From: FEB-7 sp963698265
GTDB lineage: Bacteria; Pseudomonadota; Gammaproteobacteria; Burkholderiales; Usitatibacteraceae
Direction of reading: 5' to 3'
DNA: 64,000 nucleotides
NCBI GenBank assembly: GCA_963698265.1
Contig: CAVOQC010000004.1
Coordinates: 1,178,001 to 1,242,000, forward strand
The position numbers and the translations under genes are program-made. Every line of letters begins with the position of its first letter. Positions within the stretch are counted from its first letter, which is position 1. Below, in pieces: positions 26,546 to 34,643 of the stretch. The notes under the pieces are model-generated. The model did no database searches. It was not told the DNA's origin and saw nothing but the letters and a program-made list of their open reading frames with translations.

Positions 26546-27662
26546 ATGCGAATCGGCATTCCCCGCGAATCGAAGGAAGGCGAGCGCCGCGTCGGGCTCG
26601 ATCCGGACGCCGTTCGCGCGCTGGCACTCGACGGCCACGAGGTGCGTGTCGCCTCCGGGCGCGGGCCGCGGCATCGGTGCAGGCGATGACGCCTACGCGG
26701 CTGCAGGCGCGGCAATCGTCGGATCGCCGCAGACGCGTGGAAAGCCGGGCTCGTCGTGAAGGTGAAGGAGGTCCAGCCGGACGAGTGGCCCGGGCTCGCG
26801 GCCGACACGACGGTTTTCGGCTTCCAGCAGCTGGTGGGAGCGCCCGAGCGGGCGCGCGGCCTCGCCGCGCGGAGCGTCACCGCGATCGCCTACGAGCTGG
26901 TGCGCGACCGCGATGGCGGCTTTCCGCTGCTCGCCCCCATGTCGGTCATCGCGGGGCGGCTCGCGATCCAGGTCGGCGCCCATCTCCTCACGCTGCCCGA
27001 AGGAGGCAACGGCACGCTGCTCTCGGGTTGCCCAGGCGCCGAGTCCGGCGCGCGTGCTGGTGCTCGGCGGCGGACACGCGGGAACCCATGCCGCCATCGT
27101 CGCGGCGGGCATGGGCGCGAGGGTCACCGTCCTCACGCGCTCGGCGGCCACGCGCGAGGCGCTCGCCACGCGCCTGGGCGACGGCGTGGACGCGGGGCTT
27201 GCCACGCCCGCGGAAATCGAGCGGCATGCCCTGGATGCCGACCTCGTCGTGGGCGCGGTGTTCGTTCCCGGCGCGCCGACGCCGAAGCTGCTGCCCCGCT
27301 CGCTCGTCGCGCGCATGAAACCGGGCTCCGTGATCGTCGACGTCTCCATCGACGCCGGCGGCGTGGCCGAGACTTCGCGCCCGACCTCGTTCGCCGATCC
27401 CACCTTCGTCGACGAGGGGGTGGTGCACTACTGCGTTCCCAACATGCCCTCGGCCGTGGCGCGCGCGAGTGCGGCGGCCCTGTCGGCCGCGGCCCTGCCC
27501 TATGTCCGGACCCTCGCCGGCAAGGGAATCGCGCGGGCGATCGCCGAAGATGCGGGCCTCAGGGCCGGGGTGCTGATCTGGCGCGGCCGCATCGCGCACG
27601 AGGGCATCGCCTCGGAAGCGGGAAAAGCCTGGCATCGCCTCGCGATGGAAGACCTCGCGTGA
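26546..27662 (+). CDS. Alanine dehydrogenase-like NAD-dependent enzyme (three frameshifts as assembled)
   Basis: Alanine dehydrogenase/transhydrogenase-alpha family, about 371 residues after correction. MRIGIPRESKEGERRVGL, LVVKVKEVQP, PLLAPMSVIAG and VLVLGGGHAGTHAA (NAD-binding glycine motif) are followed by MKPGSVIVDVSIDAGG and VVHYCVPNMPSAV. The segment that carries the catalytic His in true alanine dehydrogenases (FTYLHLA type) reads VFGFQQLVG here, so that His seems replaced by Gln. Frame changes lie near 26665, 26725 and 27027. The activity is therefore uncertain. The gene lies between pyrD and an RnfB-like ferredoxin gene, with a GTGA overlap at its end. Confidence 0.75.
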
Positions 27663-28168
27663 GCACGCTCGCCGCGCGCATCGACGCGCTGCTGCCGCAG
27701 ACGCAGTGCACGAAGTGCGGCTACGACGGCTGCCGTCCCTATGCCGAGGCGATCGCGAAAGCGGAAGCGGACATCGACCAGTGCCCGCCTGGCGGCGACG
27801 AGGGCGTCGCGCAGCTAGCGGCCCTGCTCGGGCGTCCCGCGAAGCGCCTCGACGCGGCCCGCGGCGAATACCGCCCGCCCCGGGTCGCCGTGATCGACGA
27901 ATCGCGGTGCATCGGCTGCGTGAAGTGCATCCAGGCCTGCCCGGTGGACGCCATCGTCGGCGCGTCGAAGCTCATGCACACCGTGATCGCCGGGTGGTGC
28001 ACCGGATGCGAGCTGTGCATTCCCCCCTGCCCCGTCGACTGCATCGCGCTCGCGCCTGTCCCCGCGCTTCCCGATCCGGACCTCTCGCGGCAGCGGCACG
28101 GGTTTCGCGCCGCCCGGCTGGCGCGCGAGGCCGCCGAGCACACCGCCCGGATGCTCGAGCGCGAATGA
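27659..28168 (+). CDS. RnfB-like ferredoxin without membrane anchor
   Basis: A 169-residue iron-sulfur protein. An N-terminal four-Cys domain, C-TKCGYDGCRPYA...CPPGG, matches the RnfB/Fe-S cluster domain (residues 17-42). Two [4Fe-4S] motifs follow: CIGCVKCIQACP (about 83-94) and CTGCELCIPPCP (about 113-124). The usual RnfB N-terminal membrane helix is absent, and no other Rnf subunits are nearby. It starts with GTG overlapping the previous stop and ends overlapping nth. The nth neighbour recalls the rnf-nth arrangement of proteobacteria. The redox partner is unknown. Confidence 0.85.
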   Translation: MSTLAARIDALLPQTQCTKCGYDGCRPYAEAIAKAEADIDQCPPGGDEGVAQLAALLGRPAKRLDAARGEYRPPRVAVIDESRCIGCVKCIQACPVDAIVGASKLMHTVIAGWCTGCELCIPPCPVDCIALAPVPALPDPDLSRQRHGFRAARLAREAAEHTARMLERE

Positions 28169-28842
28169 TGAAGCCCGCCGCGCGCGAGCAGTTCTTCCGC
28201 GTCCTGCGCGACGCGGACCCCGAGCCGAGGAGCGAGCTCGAGTTCGCCACGCCCTACGAACTGCTGGTGGCCGTGGTCCTCTCGGCGCAGGCCACCGACA
28301 GGAGCGTAAACCTCGCCACGCGCGGGCTCTTTCCCGTGGCGCGCACCCCCGAGGCAATGGTCGCGCTGGGCGAGGAGGGCCTCGCCGGCCATATCAGGAC
28401 CATCGGGCTCTTCCGCACGAAGGCAAGGAACGTGGTCGGCCTGTCGAGGCTGCTGCTTTCGGAGCATGGCGGCGAGGTCCCGCGCACGCGCGAGGCGCTC
28501 GAGAAGCTCCCCGGCGTCGGGAGGAAGACCGCCAACGTGGTGCTGAACGTGGCCTTCGGCGAGGCGACCATGGCGGTGGACACGCACATCTTCCGCGTGT
28601 GCAACCGGACCGGGCTCGCTCCCGGCAAGGACGTCCTGGCGGTCGAGCGGCGTCTCCTGGAGGTCGTTCCCCCGGAGTTCCGCGTGCACGCGCACCACTG
28701 GCTGATCCTGCATGGCCGCTACACCTGCGTCGCGCGCTCGCCGAAGTGCGGCGCCTGCCCCGTGCGCGATCCCTGCGGGTTCAAGGACCAGGCGAAGTTC
28801 GCCGCGCCGCCCGCGCCGAAGCGATCCCGCCTGCCGAAATGA
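28165..28842 (+). CDS. nth: Endonuclease III
   Basis: A 225-residue DNA glycosylase/AP lyase that removes oxidised pyrimidines. The helix-hairpin-helix is LEKLPGVGRKTANVVLN, containing the catalytic Lys; the catalytic Asp is in MAVDTHIFRV. The C-terminal [4Fe-4S] cluster has C-x6-C-x2-C-x5-C (CVARSPKCGACPVRDPC). The length is normal plus a short basic tail. Two adjacent in-frame ATGs (28165, 28168) are possible. The gene overlaps the ferredoxin and the DUF1841 gene by four bases each. Confidence 0.97.
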   Translation: MMKPAAREQFFRVLRDADPEPRSELEFATPYELLVAVVLSAQATDRSVNLATRGLFPVARTPEAMVALGEEGLAGHIRTIGLFRTKARNVVGLSRLLLSEHGGEVPRTREALEKLPGVGRKTANVVLNVAFGEATMAVDTHIFRVCNRTGLAPGKDVLAVERRLLEVVPPEFRVHAHHWLILHGRYTCVARSPKCGACPVRDPCGFKDQAKFAAPPAPKRSRLPK

Positions 28843-29276
28843 GCCTCTTCAACCCCGATCGCGACCAGGTGCGCGACTTCTTCTTCGGCCTGTGGTCGCG
28901 CTCCCGGGCCGGCCAGGCGCTCTCGCCGCTCGAGTCGATGGCGCTCGCGATCGTCCTGGAGCACCCCGAGTATCAAGAGGTGCTCGGTGACCCGGAGCGT
29001 TTCCGCGATCGCGAGTGGAAACCGGAGGGCGGCGAGTCCAATCCCTTCCTGCACCTCGCCCTGCACCTGGCCATCGAGGAGCAGGTCTCGATCGACCAGC
29101 CGCCGGGAATACGGGGGGCCGTGGACGCGCTCGCCGCGAAGCGGGGGTCCGTGCACGATGCGCGGCACGCGGTGATGGAGTGCCTGGCCGAGGTGCTCTG
29201 GCAGGCGCAGCGCAACGCGGCCGCCTTCGACAATGCCACCTACCTCGACTGCCTCGCCCGCAAGCTCCGCCAGTGA
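28839..29276 (+). CDS. DUF1841 family protein
   Basis: A 145-residue cytoplasmic protein starting MSLFNPDRDQVRDFFFGLW, a hallmark of this family, with NPFLHLALHLAIEEQVSIDQP and a helical C terminus ending CLARKLRQ. The family is widespread in betaproteobacteria and its function is unknown. The ATG overlaps the nth stop, making it the last gene of the run that starts at aat. No ligand or catalytic residues can be named. Confidence 0.85.
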   Translation: MSLFNPDRDQVRDFFFGLWSRSRAGQALSPLESMALAIVLEHPEYQEVLGDPERFRDREWKPEGGESNPFLHLALHLAIEEQVSIDQPPGIRGAVDALAAKRGSVHDARHAVMECLAEVLWQAQRNAAAFDNATYLDCLARKLRQ

Positions 29277-29310
29277 TTCTCGACTGAATCGCGAACGCCA
29301 AGCGCCACCG

Positions 29311-29341
29311 AAAAAACACAAGCCCGGCGCGTGGCCGGGCT
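29311..29341 (-). terminator. Rho-independent terminator of the cytochrome c gene pair
   Basis: AGCCCGGC (29321-29328) and GCCGGGCT (29334-29341) form an 8-base-pair stem with loop GCGTG. On the minus strand the stem is followed by TGTGTTTTTT (29311-29320). It lies 24 bases after the stop of the leftward cytochrome gene. It may also act weakly against rightward transcription. Confidence 0.85.
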
Positions 29342-29365
29342 CGGGTCGGGGACGTCGGGGCCGCG

Positions 29366-29689
29366 TCAGTACTTGATCGCGAGGCCGGACTGCGATGCGT
29401 AGTACGCCGCGAGATCGAGCATGTCCTTCTCGGAAAGACCGGTGACCTGGCCGGCCATGATGGCGTTCTGGCGCTTGCCGGACTTGTAGTGCATCAAGGC
29501 CGCGGCGAGATAGTCCGCGTGCTGGCCCGCGATCTTCGGGAACGCGGGGCTCGCGCTGACGCCGGCCTCGCCGTGGCAGGCCTTGCAGGGCTCGGCCTTG
29601 TTCTTGCCGGCGACGGCATTGCCCGTCGCCGCGTGGACCTGGCCACCGATGGCGAGGGTGGCCAAGGCGATGAGTGCGTGCTTGCGCAT
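29366..29689 (-). CDS. Monoheme cytochrome c (c4/c5-like), second of a pair
   Basis: A 107-residue periplasmic cytochrome c. The signal is MRKHALIALATLAIGGQVHA. The heme motif CKACH is near residues 35-39, and IMAGQVTGL supplies a likely axial Met. SEKDMLDLAAYYASQ is the c4-type C-terminal helix. It starts eight bases after the stop of the next upstream cytochrome gene. Each protein resembles one half of a diheme cytochrome c4. Confidence 0.92.
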   Translation of the reverse strand: MRKHALIALATLAIGGQVHAATGNAVAGKNKAEPCKACHGEAGVSASPAFPKIAGQHADYLAAALMHYKSGKRQNAIMAGQVTGLSEKDMLDLAAYYASQSGLAIKY

Positions 29690-29697
29690 GGCGGGCC

Positions 29698-30039
29698 TCA
29701 TTTTCCGGCCACCGTAGCGCCGCCCGCCGACTGCGCGTAGTACGCCGCGAGGTCCTCCATGTCCTTCTCGGAGAGGCTCGCCGCAATGGATCGCATGGTC
29801 GCATGGTCCCGCTCTCCGGCCTTGTACTGCTTGAGCGCCGCGACGAGGTAGGCCGCGTGCTGCCCCCCGAGCTTGGGCACGTGGTAGACCTCGGGGAACG
29901 CCGTCTTCCAGCCGGGAATGCCATGGCATCCCATGCACTGGAAATTCTTCTGCTTGCCGGCGATGGGGTCGCCGGCAGCGTGGGCCGAGGTGGCGAGCGC
30001 CGCGGCGACGGCGGCAATGAGCAGGCAGGTTCGGGACAT
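29698..30039 (-). CDS. Monoheme cytochrome c (c4/c5-like), first of a pair
   Basis: A 113-residue periplasmic cytochrome c with signal MSRTCLLIAAVAAALATSAHA. The heme motif is CMGCH near residues 35-39; LGGQHAAYLVAALKQYKAG and ATMRSIAASLSEKDMEDLAAYYA match the c4 fold, with Met in the ATM segment as probable axial ligand. It is the upstream gene of a two-gene leftward operon that ends in a terminator. It is a likely electron carrier to a terminal oxidase; the partner is not in the window. Confidence 0.92.
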   Translation of the reverse strand: MSRTCLLIAAVAAALATSAHAAGDPIAGKQKNFQCMGCHGIPGWKTAFPEVYHVPKLGGQHAAYLVAALKQYKAGERDHATMRSIAASLSEKDMEDLAAYYAQSAGGATVAGK

Positions 30040-30143
30040 GGAGTCTCGTCAGGGTGTGTGCTTGGGGGGAGTGGACTGCCGCGCCCCATCCCGGGTCGCG
30101 GCGCCGATTCGGCGAGGATTATAGCCCACCGGCCGCACCCGCG

Positions 30144-31865
30144 TCACGGCGAACCGGAACTCCAGGTGAAAACCGCCTCGAGAGGCCTCGGGTGGCCGAG
30201 ATGATATCCCTGCCCCCAGGGCACGCCGATGGCGAGGAGCTTCCTCGCGACCTCCTCGCTCTCCACGCACTCCGCGACCGTGGCGAGGCCCATCGTCAGC
30301 GCGATCTTCTGGATGGCCTCGACGAGCGCGTAGTCCAGGTAGTTCTTCGCGATGCCTTTCACGAACAGCCCGTCTATCTTGAGACCGTCGACGGGGAAGT
30401 GCTTGAGGTAGTTGAAGGACGAGAGTCCGCTGCCGAAATCGTCGAGCCAGAAGCGCACGCCCGTGGCCCGGAGCGTCTCGATCGAGGCGCGGGCGCGTTC
30501 GACGTTCGCGATGGCCGCGGTCTCCGTGATCTCGAAGCACACGCAAGCCGGCGGGACGCCGTACTCGGCGAAGCATTCGCGCACGAAGTCGCCGAACTCC
30601 GGGCTGGAGAGCGTGTGGCCGGAGAGATTGATCGAGAATTCCGCGGGACGCTCCACGCCCCGGTCCCGGGCGAGCCGCCGGAAGTCCGAGAAGGCGCGCT
30701 CGATCACCCAGCGGTCGATGGAGCGCATCAGGTCGTATCTCTCCGCCACCGGGATGAAGGACATGGGCAGGATCAGCTCCCCGCCCGTCTCGCTCATGCG
30801 CAGCAGCGCCTCCACGCGCGGGAGCGCACCGAGTTCGTTCGCGGCGGTGATCGCGACGATCGGCTGGTAGAGGAGCGTGAAGGCCCCGCCCGAAATGGCA
30901 TCGTTGATGCGCTTGAGCCACCCGCGGCTCGTCTGGCGCATGTACTGGGAGGCCTGGGCCTCGTGGAACGCCACGACGCGGTTCCTGCCCTGCTCCTTGG
31001 CGGCGAAGCAGGCACTGTCGGCCTCGTTGAAGATCGCCGAAAGGCTGGGCGTGAGCCGGGTAATCGCCACCACGCCCGCGCTCACGCCCACCTGGAAGGC
31101 GTGCTCGCTCCACTCGAATTGCCAGGCCTGGACCGCGTCGCGTATGCGAAGCCCCGTCTGCAGGGCGAAATCGGCACTGCAGTTCTCGATGAGCACCGCG
31201 AACTCGTCGCCGCCGATGCGCGCGATGAGATCCTCCGGCCGCAGGCACCCCTGGAGCACCGGCACGAGGCGGCGCAGCAGCTCGTCGCCCGCCAGGTGCC
31301 CGAACGCGTCGTTGATGCGGTGCAGGAAGTCGATGTCGACGTAGACGAGTGCGTGGCCCGCGCCGAGGCTGCGCGCGGAGGAGAGCGCGGACTCGAGCCG
31401 CTCCTCAAGGGTCTTCCTGTTCGCAAGCCCCGTGAGCGGGTCGTGGGTAGTCAGGAAGAAGACCTGCTGGCGCGAGTTGTCGAGCCGCTCCTGCAGGCGA
31501 TGCTCCTTGGCATGGAAGTCGGTGGCGAGCGCGAGCACCTCCCGCTTGAGGCCCTCGAGGGGCTGGTCGAGTTCCGGAAGATCCGCCCCGCCCGCGCCCG
31601 AAGCGGTGTGGCGCAGCGCCTGGCGGATGACCTGCACCTCGCCGTCCAACACGCGCGCCGTGCGGCGTGCCAGCACGAACACCGAGGCGACCGCAGCGCC
31701 GAGCGCCAGCATCCAGGTCCACATCTGGCCCTGCTGGTCCACGCCCAGCACCGCGCGCCCGAGGGCAAAGGCGCCGCAGAACACCGCGATGGGAATCGCG
31801 CCGAGCGCCACGAGCCGCGCGGCCAGGCGATTCAACTCGTCCTTGTGCCGGGGCGGAGTCGTCAT
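30144..31865 (-). CDS. Membrane GGDEF-EAL cyclic di-GMP enzyme
   Basis: A 573-residue protein with two N-terminal hydrophobic segments (about 17-35 and 48-65) and a linker helix. The GGDEF domain (about 140-295) has an intact IGGDEF with RPED five residues before it, a product-inhibition I-site. The EAL domain (about 315-565) has RVEALLRM, NLSGHTLSS, CFEITETAA and DDFGSGLSSFNYL, so phosphodiesterase residues look intact. Both activities are possible. Start ATG 31865 overlaps the dnaQ stop (ATGA). No sensory PAS or HAMP domain was recognised. Confidence 0.93.
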   Translation of the reverse strand: MTTPPRHKDELNRLAARLVALGAIPIAVFCGAFALGRAVLGVDQQGQMWTWMLALGAAVASVFVLARRTARVLDGEVQVIRQALRHTASGAGGADLPELDQPLEGLKREVLALATDFHAKEHRLQERLDNSRQQVFFLTTHDPLTGLANRKTLEERLESALSSARSLGAGHALVYVDIDFLHRINDAFGHLAGDELLRRLVPVLQGCLRPEDLIARIGGDEFAVLIENCSADFALQTGLRIRDAVQAWQFEWSEHAFQVGVSAGVVAITRLTPSLSAIFNEADSACFAAKEQGRNRVVAFHEAQASQYMRQTSRGWLKRINDAISGGAFTLLYQPIVAITAANELGALPRVEALLRMSETGGELILPMSFIPVAERYDLMRSIDRWVIERAFSDFRRLARDRGVERPAEFSINLSGHTLSSPEFGDFVRECFAEYGVPPACVCFEITETAAIANVERARASIETLRATGVRFWLDDFGSGLSSFNYLKHFPVDGLKIDGLFVKGIAKNYLDYALVEAIQKIALTMGLATVAECVESEEVARKLLAIGVPWGQGYHLGHPRPLEAVFTWSSGSP

Positions 31866-32578
31866 CGCGTTCCCGCCCCCGGCGTCGCCGCGTGCTTCCA
31901 CAGGCAGCGGCCCTTGCTTTCCTTGTCGATGCGTTCGCACATCTCGGCGTGGGCGGAACTTTCCTCCCGGCTCGCGCGCACGACGACGAGGCGCGCCGGC
32001 CGCGCGGGCGCACCCGCGGCCGCGGGCGCATCGGACTGGACCTCGAGGGAGATGTCGAGCGCGTCCTGGCCGCGCGTCATGGCGAGCCAGACGTCGGCCA
32101 GGAGCTGCGCGTCGAGCAGGGCCCCGTGCAGCGAGCGCGTGGAATTGTCCACCTGGTACCGCTCGCACAGGGCATCGAGCGAATTGCGCTTTCCCGGGTG
32201 GATCTCGCGCGCCATCGCGAGCGTGTCGGTGACGGGGCAGATCGTCGCGATGCCCGGGCGGCCCATGAGTGCGAACTCCGCGTCGAGGAATCCCGCGTCA
32301 AAGGCCGCGTTGTGGATGAGCAGTTCCGCACCCTCGACGAACTCGACGAACTCGTCGGCGATGTCGGGAAAGCGCGGCTTGTCGGCGAGGAAGTCCGCGG
32401 TGAGGCCGTGTATCTGGATCGCGCCCGCGTCGATCTCGCGGTCCGGGTTCAGGTAGCGGTGGAAATTGCGACCCGTCGGACGCCGGTCGAAGAGTTCCAC
32501 GCATGCGATCTCGATCACGCGGTGCCCTTCCGAAGCGTCGAGGCCCGTGGTCTCGGTGTCGAGGACGACTCTCCTCAT
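31862..32578 (-). CDS. dnaQ: DNA polymerase III epsilon subunit (3'-5' proofreading exonuclease)
   Basis: A 238-residue proofreader of the replicase. Exo I is LDTETTG with D7 and E9; Exo II is LIHNAAFDAGFLDAEF; Exo III has SLHGALLDAQLLADVW with the catalytic His and Asp. The C-terminal region that binds the polymerase alpha subunit includes LVVVRASREESSAHAEM. The gene lies 55 bases downstream of rnhA, the usual pairing, and is coupled to the GGDEF-EAL gene after it. Confidence 0.96.
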   Translation of the reverse strand: MRRVVLDTETTGLDASEGHRVIEIACVELFDRRPTGRNFHRYLNPDREIDAGAIQIHGLTADFLADKPRFPDIADEFVEFVEGAELLIHNAAFDAGFLDAEFALMGRPGIATICPVTDTLAMAREIHPGKRNSLDALCERYQVDNSTRSLHGALLDAQLLADVWLAMTRGQDALDISLEVQSDAPAAAGAPARPARLVVVRASREESSAHAEMCERIDKESKGRCLWKHAATPGAGTR

Positions 32579-32633
32579 CGCGCTGCCGCCGCCCCTTCCG
32601 GAAGGTTGCCCGCGTCCATTGCCGCTCCCTTCC

Positions 32634-33098
32634 TCATTGCGGTCCCGAAGGCACGCCGCGGTTGGCGAGTGCGTCGGCCCGCTCGTTTCCGTCGTGCCCC
32701 GCGTGCCCCTTCACCCACTTCCAGTCGATCACGTGCCGCGACGCCAGCTCGTCCAGCCGCTTCCAGAGGTCCACGTTCTTCACCGGCGTCTTCGCGGCCG
32801 TTCTCCAGCCCTTCGCCTTCCACCCGCGGATCCACTCCGTGATTCCCTTCTGGACGTACTGCGAGTCGGTGTGGATCACGACTCGGCTCGTTCTCGTGAG
32901 CGCGGAGAGCGCCTCGATCACGGCGGTGAGCTCCATGCGGTTGTTGGTGGTCGCATCCTCTCCGCCGAAGAGCTCGCGCTCCTTTCCGTCGAACGTGAGC
33001 AGGGCGCCCCACCCGCCGGGCCCGGGGTTGCCCTTGCATGCGCCGTCGGTGTAGATCTCGACCGCTGCCGCGGCAGCTTCGCTGCGGGGCACGCTCAC
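32634..33098 (-). CDS. rnhA: Ribonuclease HI
   Basis: A 154-residue enzyme that cuts RNA in RNA-DNA hybrids. The catalytic residues are D18 (YTDGACKGNPG), E56 (RMELTA), D78 (IHTDSQYV) and D142 (NERADALAN), with H132 in WVKGHAGH. The basic protrusion is RGWKAKGWRTAAKTPVKN. The start was set at GTG 33098, which overlaps the methyltransferase stop (GTGA); a second GTG at 33092 is an alternative. Confidence 0.95.
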   Translation of the reverse strand: MSVPRSEAAAAAVEIYTDGACKGNPGPGGWGALLTFDGKERELFGGEDATTNNRMELTAVIEALSALTRTSRVVIHTDSQYVQKGITEWIRGWKAKGWRTAAKTPVKNVDLWKRLDELASRHVIDWKWVKGHAGHDGNERADALANRGVPSGPQ

Positions 33099-33847
33099 TT
33101 GACAACGCGCAGGGAGCCGGCGCGCGACGGTGTGGCCGCGCCCTCGCGCTTGGCGACCAGGGCCACGCGCTTCTCGCGTGCCGCCGCTTCGTGCCATGCC
33201 GGCGTGAGCAGGCGCACGCCGCGCACGCGCTTGATGGCCTGGAGCATGTACACCGCGCCCCCCACCGCCCACCAACGGTCGCCGGCGGGCTCCATGAAGG
33301 CCAGGCGCCGGAGCCACTTTTCCTTCTTCACCGGCGGCACGTAGCAGACGAGCCGGCCGGCGGAGACCTCGAAGCCCAGGAGCGCGAGCCAGTCCTTCAC
33401 GCGCAGGAGCGAGACGAACTTGCCGTTCCACGGCGTCTCGTGGCGCGCCGGGCCCATGACGCTCCTCAGGCCCCACAGGCTCCACGGGTTGAAGCCGAGG
33501 ATGACGAGACGGCCCTCGGGCATCATCACGCGGTCGATCTCGCGAAGGACGGCGTGCGGCTCCTCCGCGAACTCGAGCACGTGCGGCAACAGCGCGAGGT
33601 CGATGGACTGCGTGGCGATGGGCAGTTCGTGGCACCTGGCGCGCACGTTCGCGCCCTCGCCCGCGTCTATCGTCAGGCGGTGCGTGATGCGGTTCTCGCG
33701 CAGCAGGTCGAATTGCGGCAGCCCCAGCTGCAGCGCGTGGAACCCGAAGAGGTCCGGCGTCACGTCATCCAGGTACGCGCGCTCCTTGTCGAGGAGGTAG
33801 GCCCCGAGCGGCGTGCCGAACCAGCCGGCGAGCGGGTTGGTCGTCAT
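33095..33847 (-). CDS. Class I SAM-dependent methyltransferase
   Basis: A 250-residue Rossmann-type methyltransferase of the Methyltransf_11 kind. LPIATQSIDLALLPHVLEFAEEPHAVLREIDRVMMPEGRLVILGFNP covers motif II to III. The glycine motif I is weak: the usual GxGxG is not seen, so SAM binding may be divergent. The gene sits between gloB and rnhA in many betaproteobacteria, with an unknown substrate. Its start is 26 bases from the divergent gloB start, so promoters must overlap the genes. Confidence 0.82.
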   Translation of the reverse strand: MTTNPLAGWFGTPLGAYLLDKERAYLDDVTPDLFGFHALQLGLPQFDLLRENRITHRLTIDAGEGANVRARCHELPIATQSIDLALLPHVLEFAEEPHAVLREIDRVMMPEGRLVILGFNPWSLWGLRSVMGPARHETPWNGKFVSLLRVKDWLALLGFEVSAGRLVCYVPPVKKEKWLRRLAFMEPAGDRWWAVGGAVYMLQAIKRVRGVRLLTPAWHEAAAREKRVALVAKREGAATPSRAGSLRVVK

Positions 33848-33873
33848 GGGCCAATTCTAATAGACTCGCGTCC

Positions 33874-34641
33874 ATGGTGCAGATCCACCCCGTCGCCGCG
33901 TTCGAGGACAACTACCTCTGGGTGGTCGAGGACGGCCGCAACGCCGCGGTCGTCGACCCGGGGGACGCCGTACCCGTGCAGGCCTTCCTCGAGTCGCGCG
34001 GCCTCGCCCTCACCGCGATCCTCGCCACGCACCACCACGGCGACCACGTCGGCGGCCTCGCAGCACTCGCTGCGCGCTGGAAGTGCGAAGTCTTCGGGCC
34101 CGCGGGAGAGCGCATCGCGGGGCTCACCACGACGCTCGCCGAAGGCGATCGCCTCACCGTCCCGGGGCTCGGCCTGGAACTGTCGGTGCTGGACGTGCCG
34201 GGGCATACGGCCGGGCACATCGCCTACGTGGGCGAGGGATTCGTGTTCTGCGGCGACACGCTGTTCGCCTGCGGTTGCGGCCGGCTCTTCGAAGGCACTC
34301 CCGCGCAAATGCTCGCCTCGCTCGCCAAGCTCGCAGCACTCCCGCCCGACACGCGCGTCTACTGTGCCCACGAGTACACGCTGTCGAACATCCGCTTCGC
34401 CCAGGCGGTGGAGCCCGGCAACGCGATGCTCGCCAAGCGCAAGGCGCGCGATGCGGCGACGAGAGCCGCCGGCCGGCCGACCGTGCCGTCGACCATCGCC
34501 GACGAACTCGACACCAACCCCTTCCTGCGCTCGGCGTCCCCGGAGGTCGCGGCCGCCGCGACCCGGCACGCGGGCCGCCGGCTTGCTACGCCGGTGGAAG
34601 TCTTCACCGCGGTGCGGCAATGGAAGAACGACTTTCGCTGA
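33874..34641 (+). CDS. gloB: Hydroxyacylglutathione hydrolase (glyoxalase II)
   Basis: A 255-residue metallo-beta-lactamase-fold enzyme that hydrolyses S-lactoylglutathione. The metal-binding motif THHHGDHVGG has H53, H55, D57 and H58, followed by LDVPGHTAGHIAY, FCGDTLF and YCAHEYTLSN. The C-terminal substrate domain (DELDTNPFLR, TPVEVFTAVRQWKN) is typical. It is transcribed divergently from the methyltransferase gene and followed by a GNAT gene two bases on. Confidence 0.96.
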   Translation: MVQIHPVAAFEDNYLWVVEDGRNAAVVDPGDAVPVQAFLESRGLALTAILATHHHGDHVGGLAALAARWKCEVFGPAGERIAGLTTTLAEGDRLTVPGLGLELSVLDVPGHTAGHIAYVGEGFVFCGDTLFACGCGRLFEGTPAQMLASLAKLAALPPDTRVYCAHEYTLSNIRFAQAVEPGNAMLAKRKARDAATRAAGRPTVPSTIADELDTNPFLRSASPEVAAAATRHAGRRLATPVEVFTAVRQWKNDFR

Positions 34642-34643
34642 CC

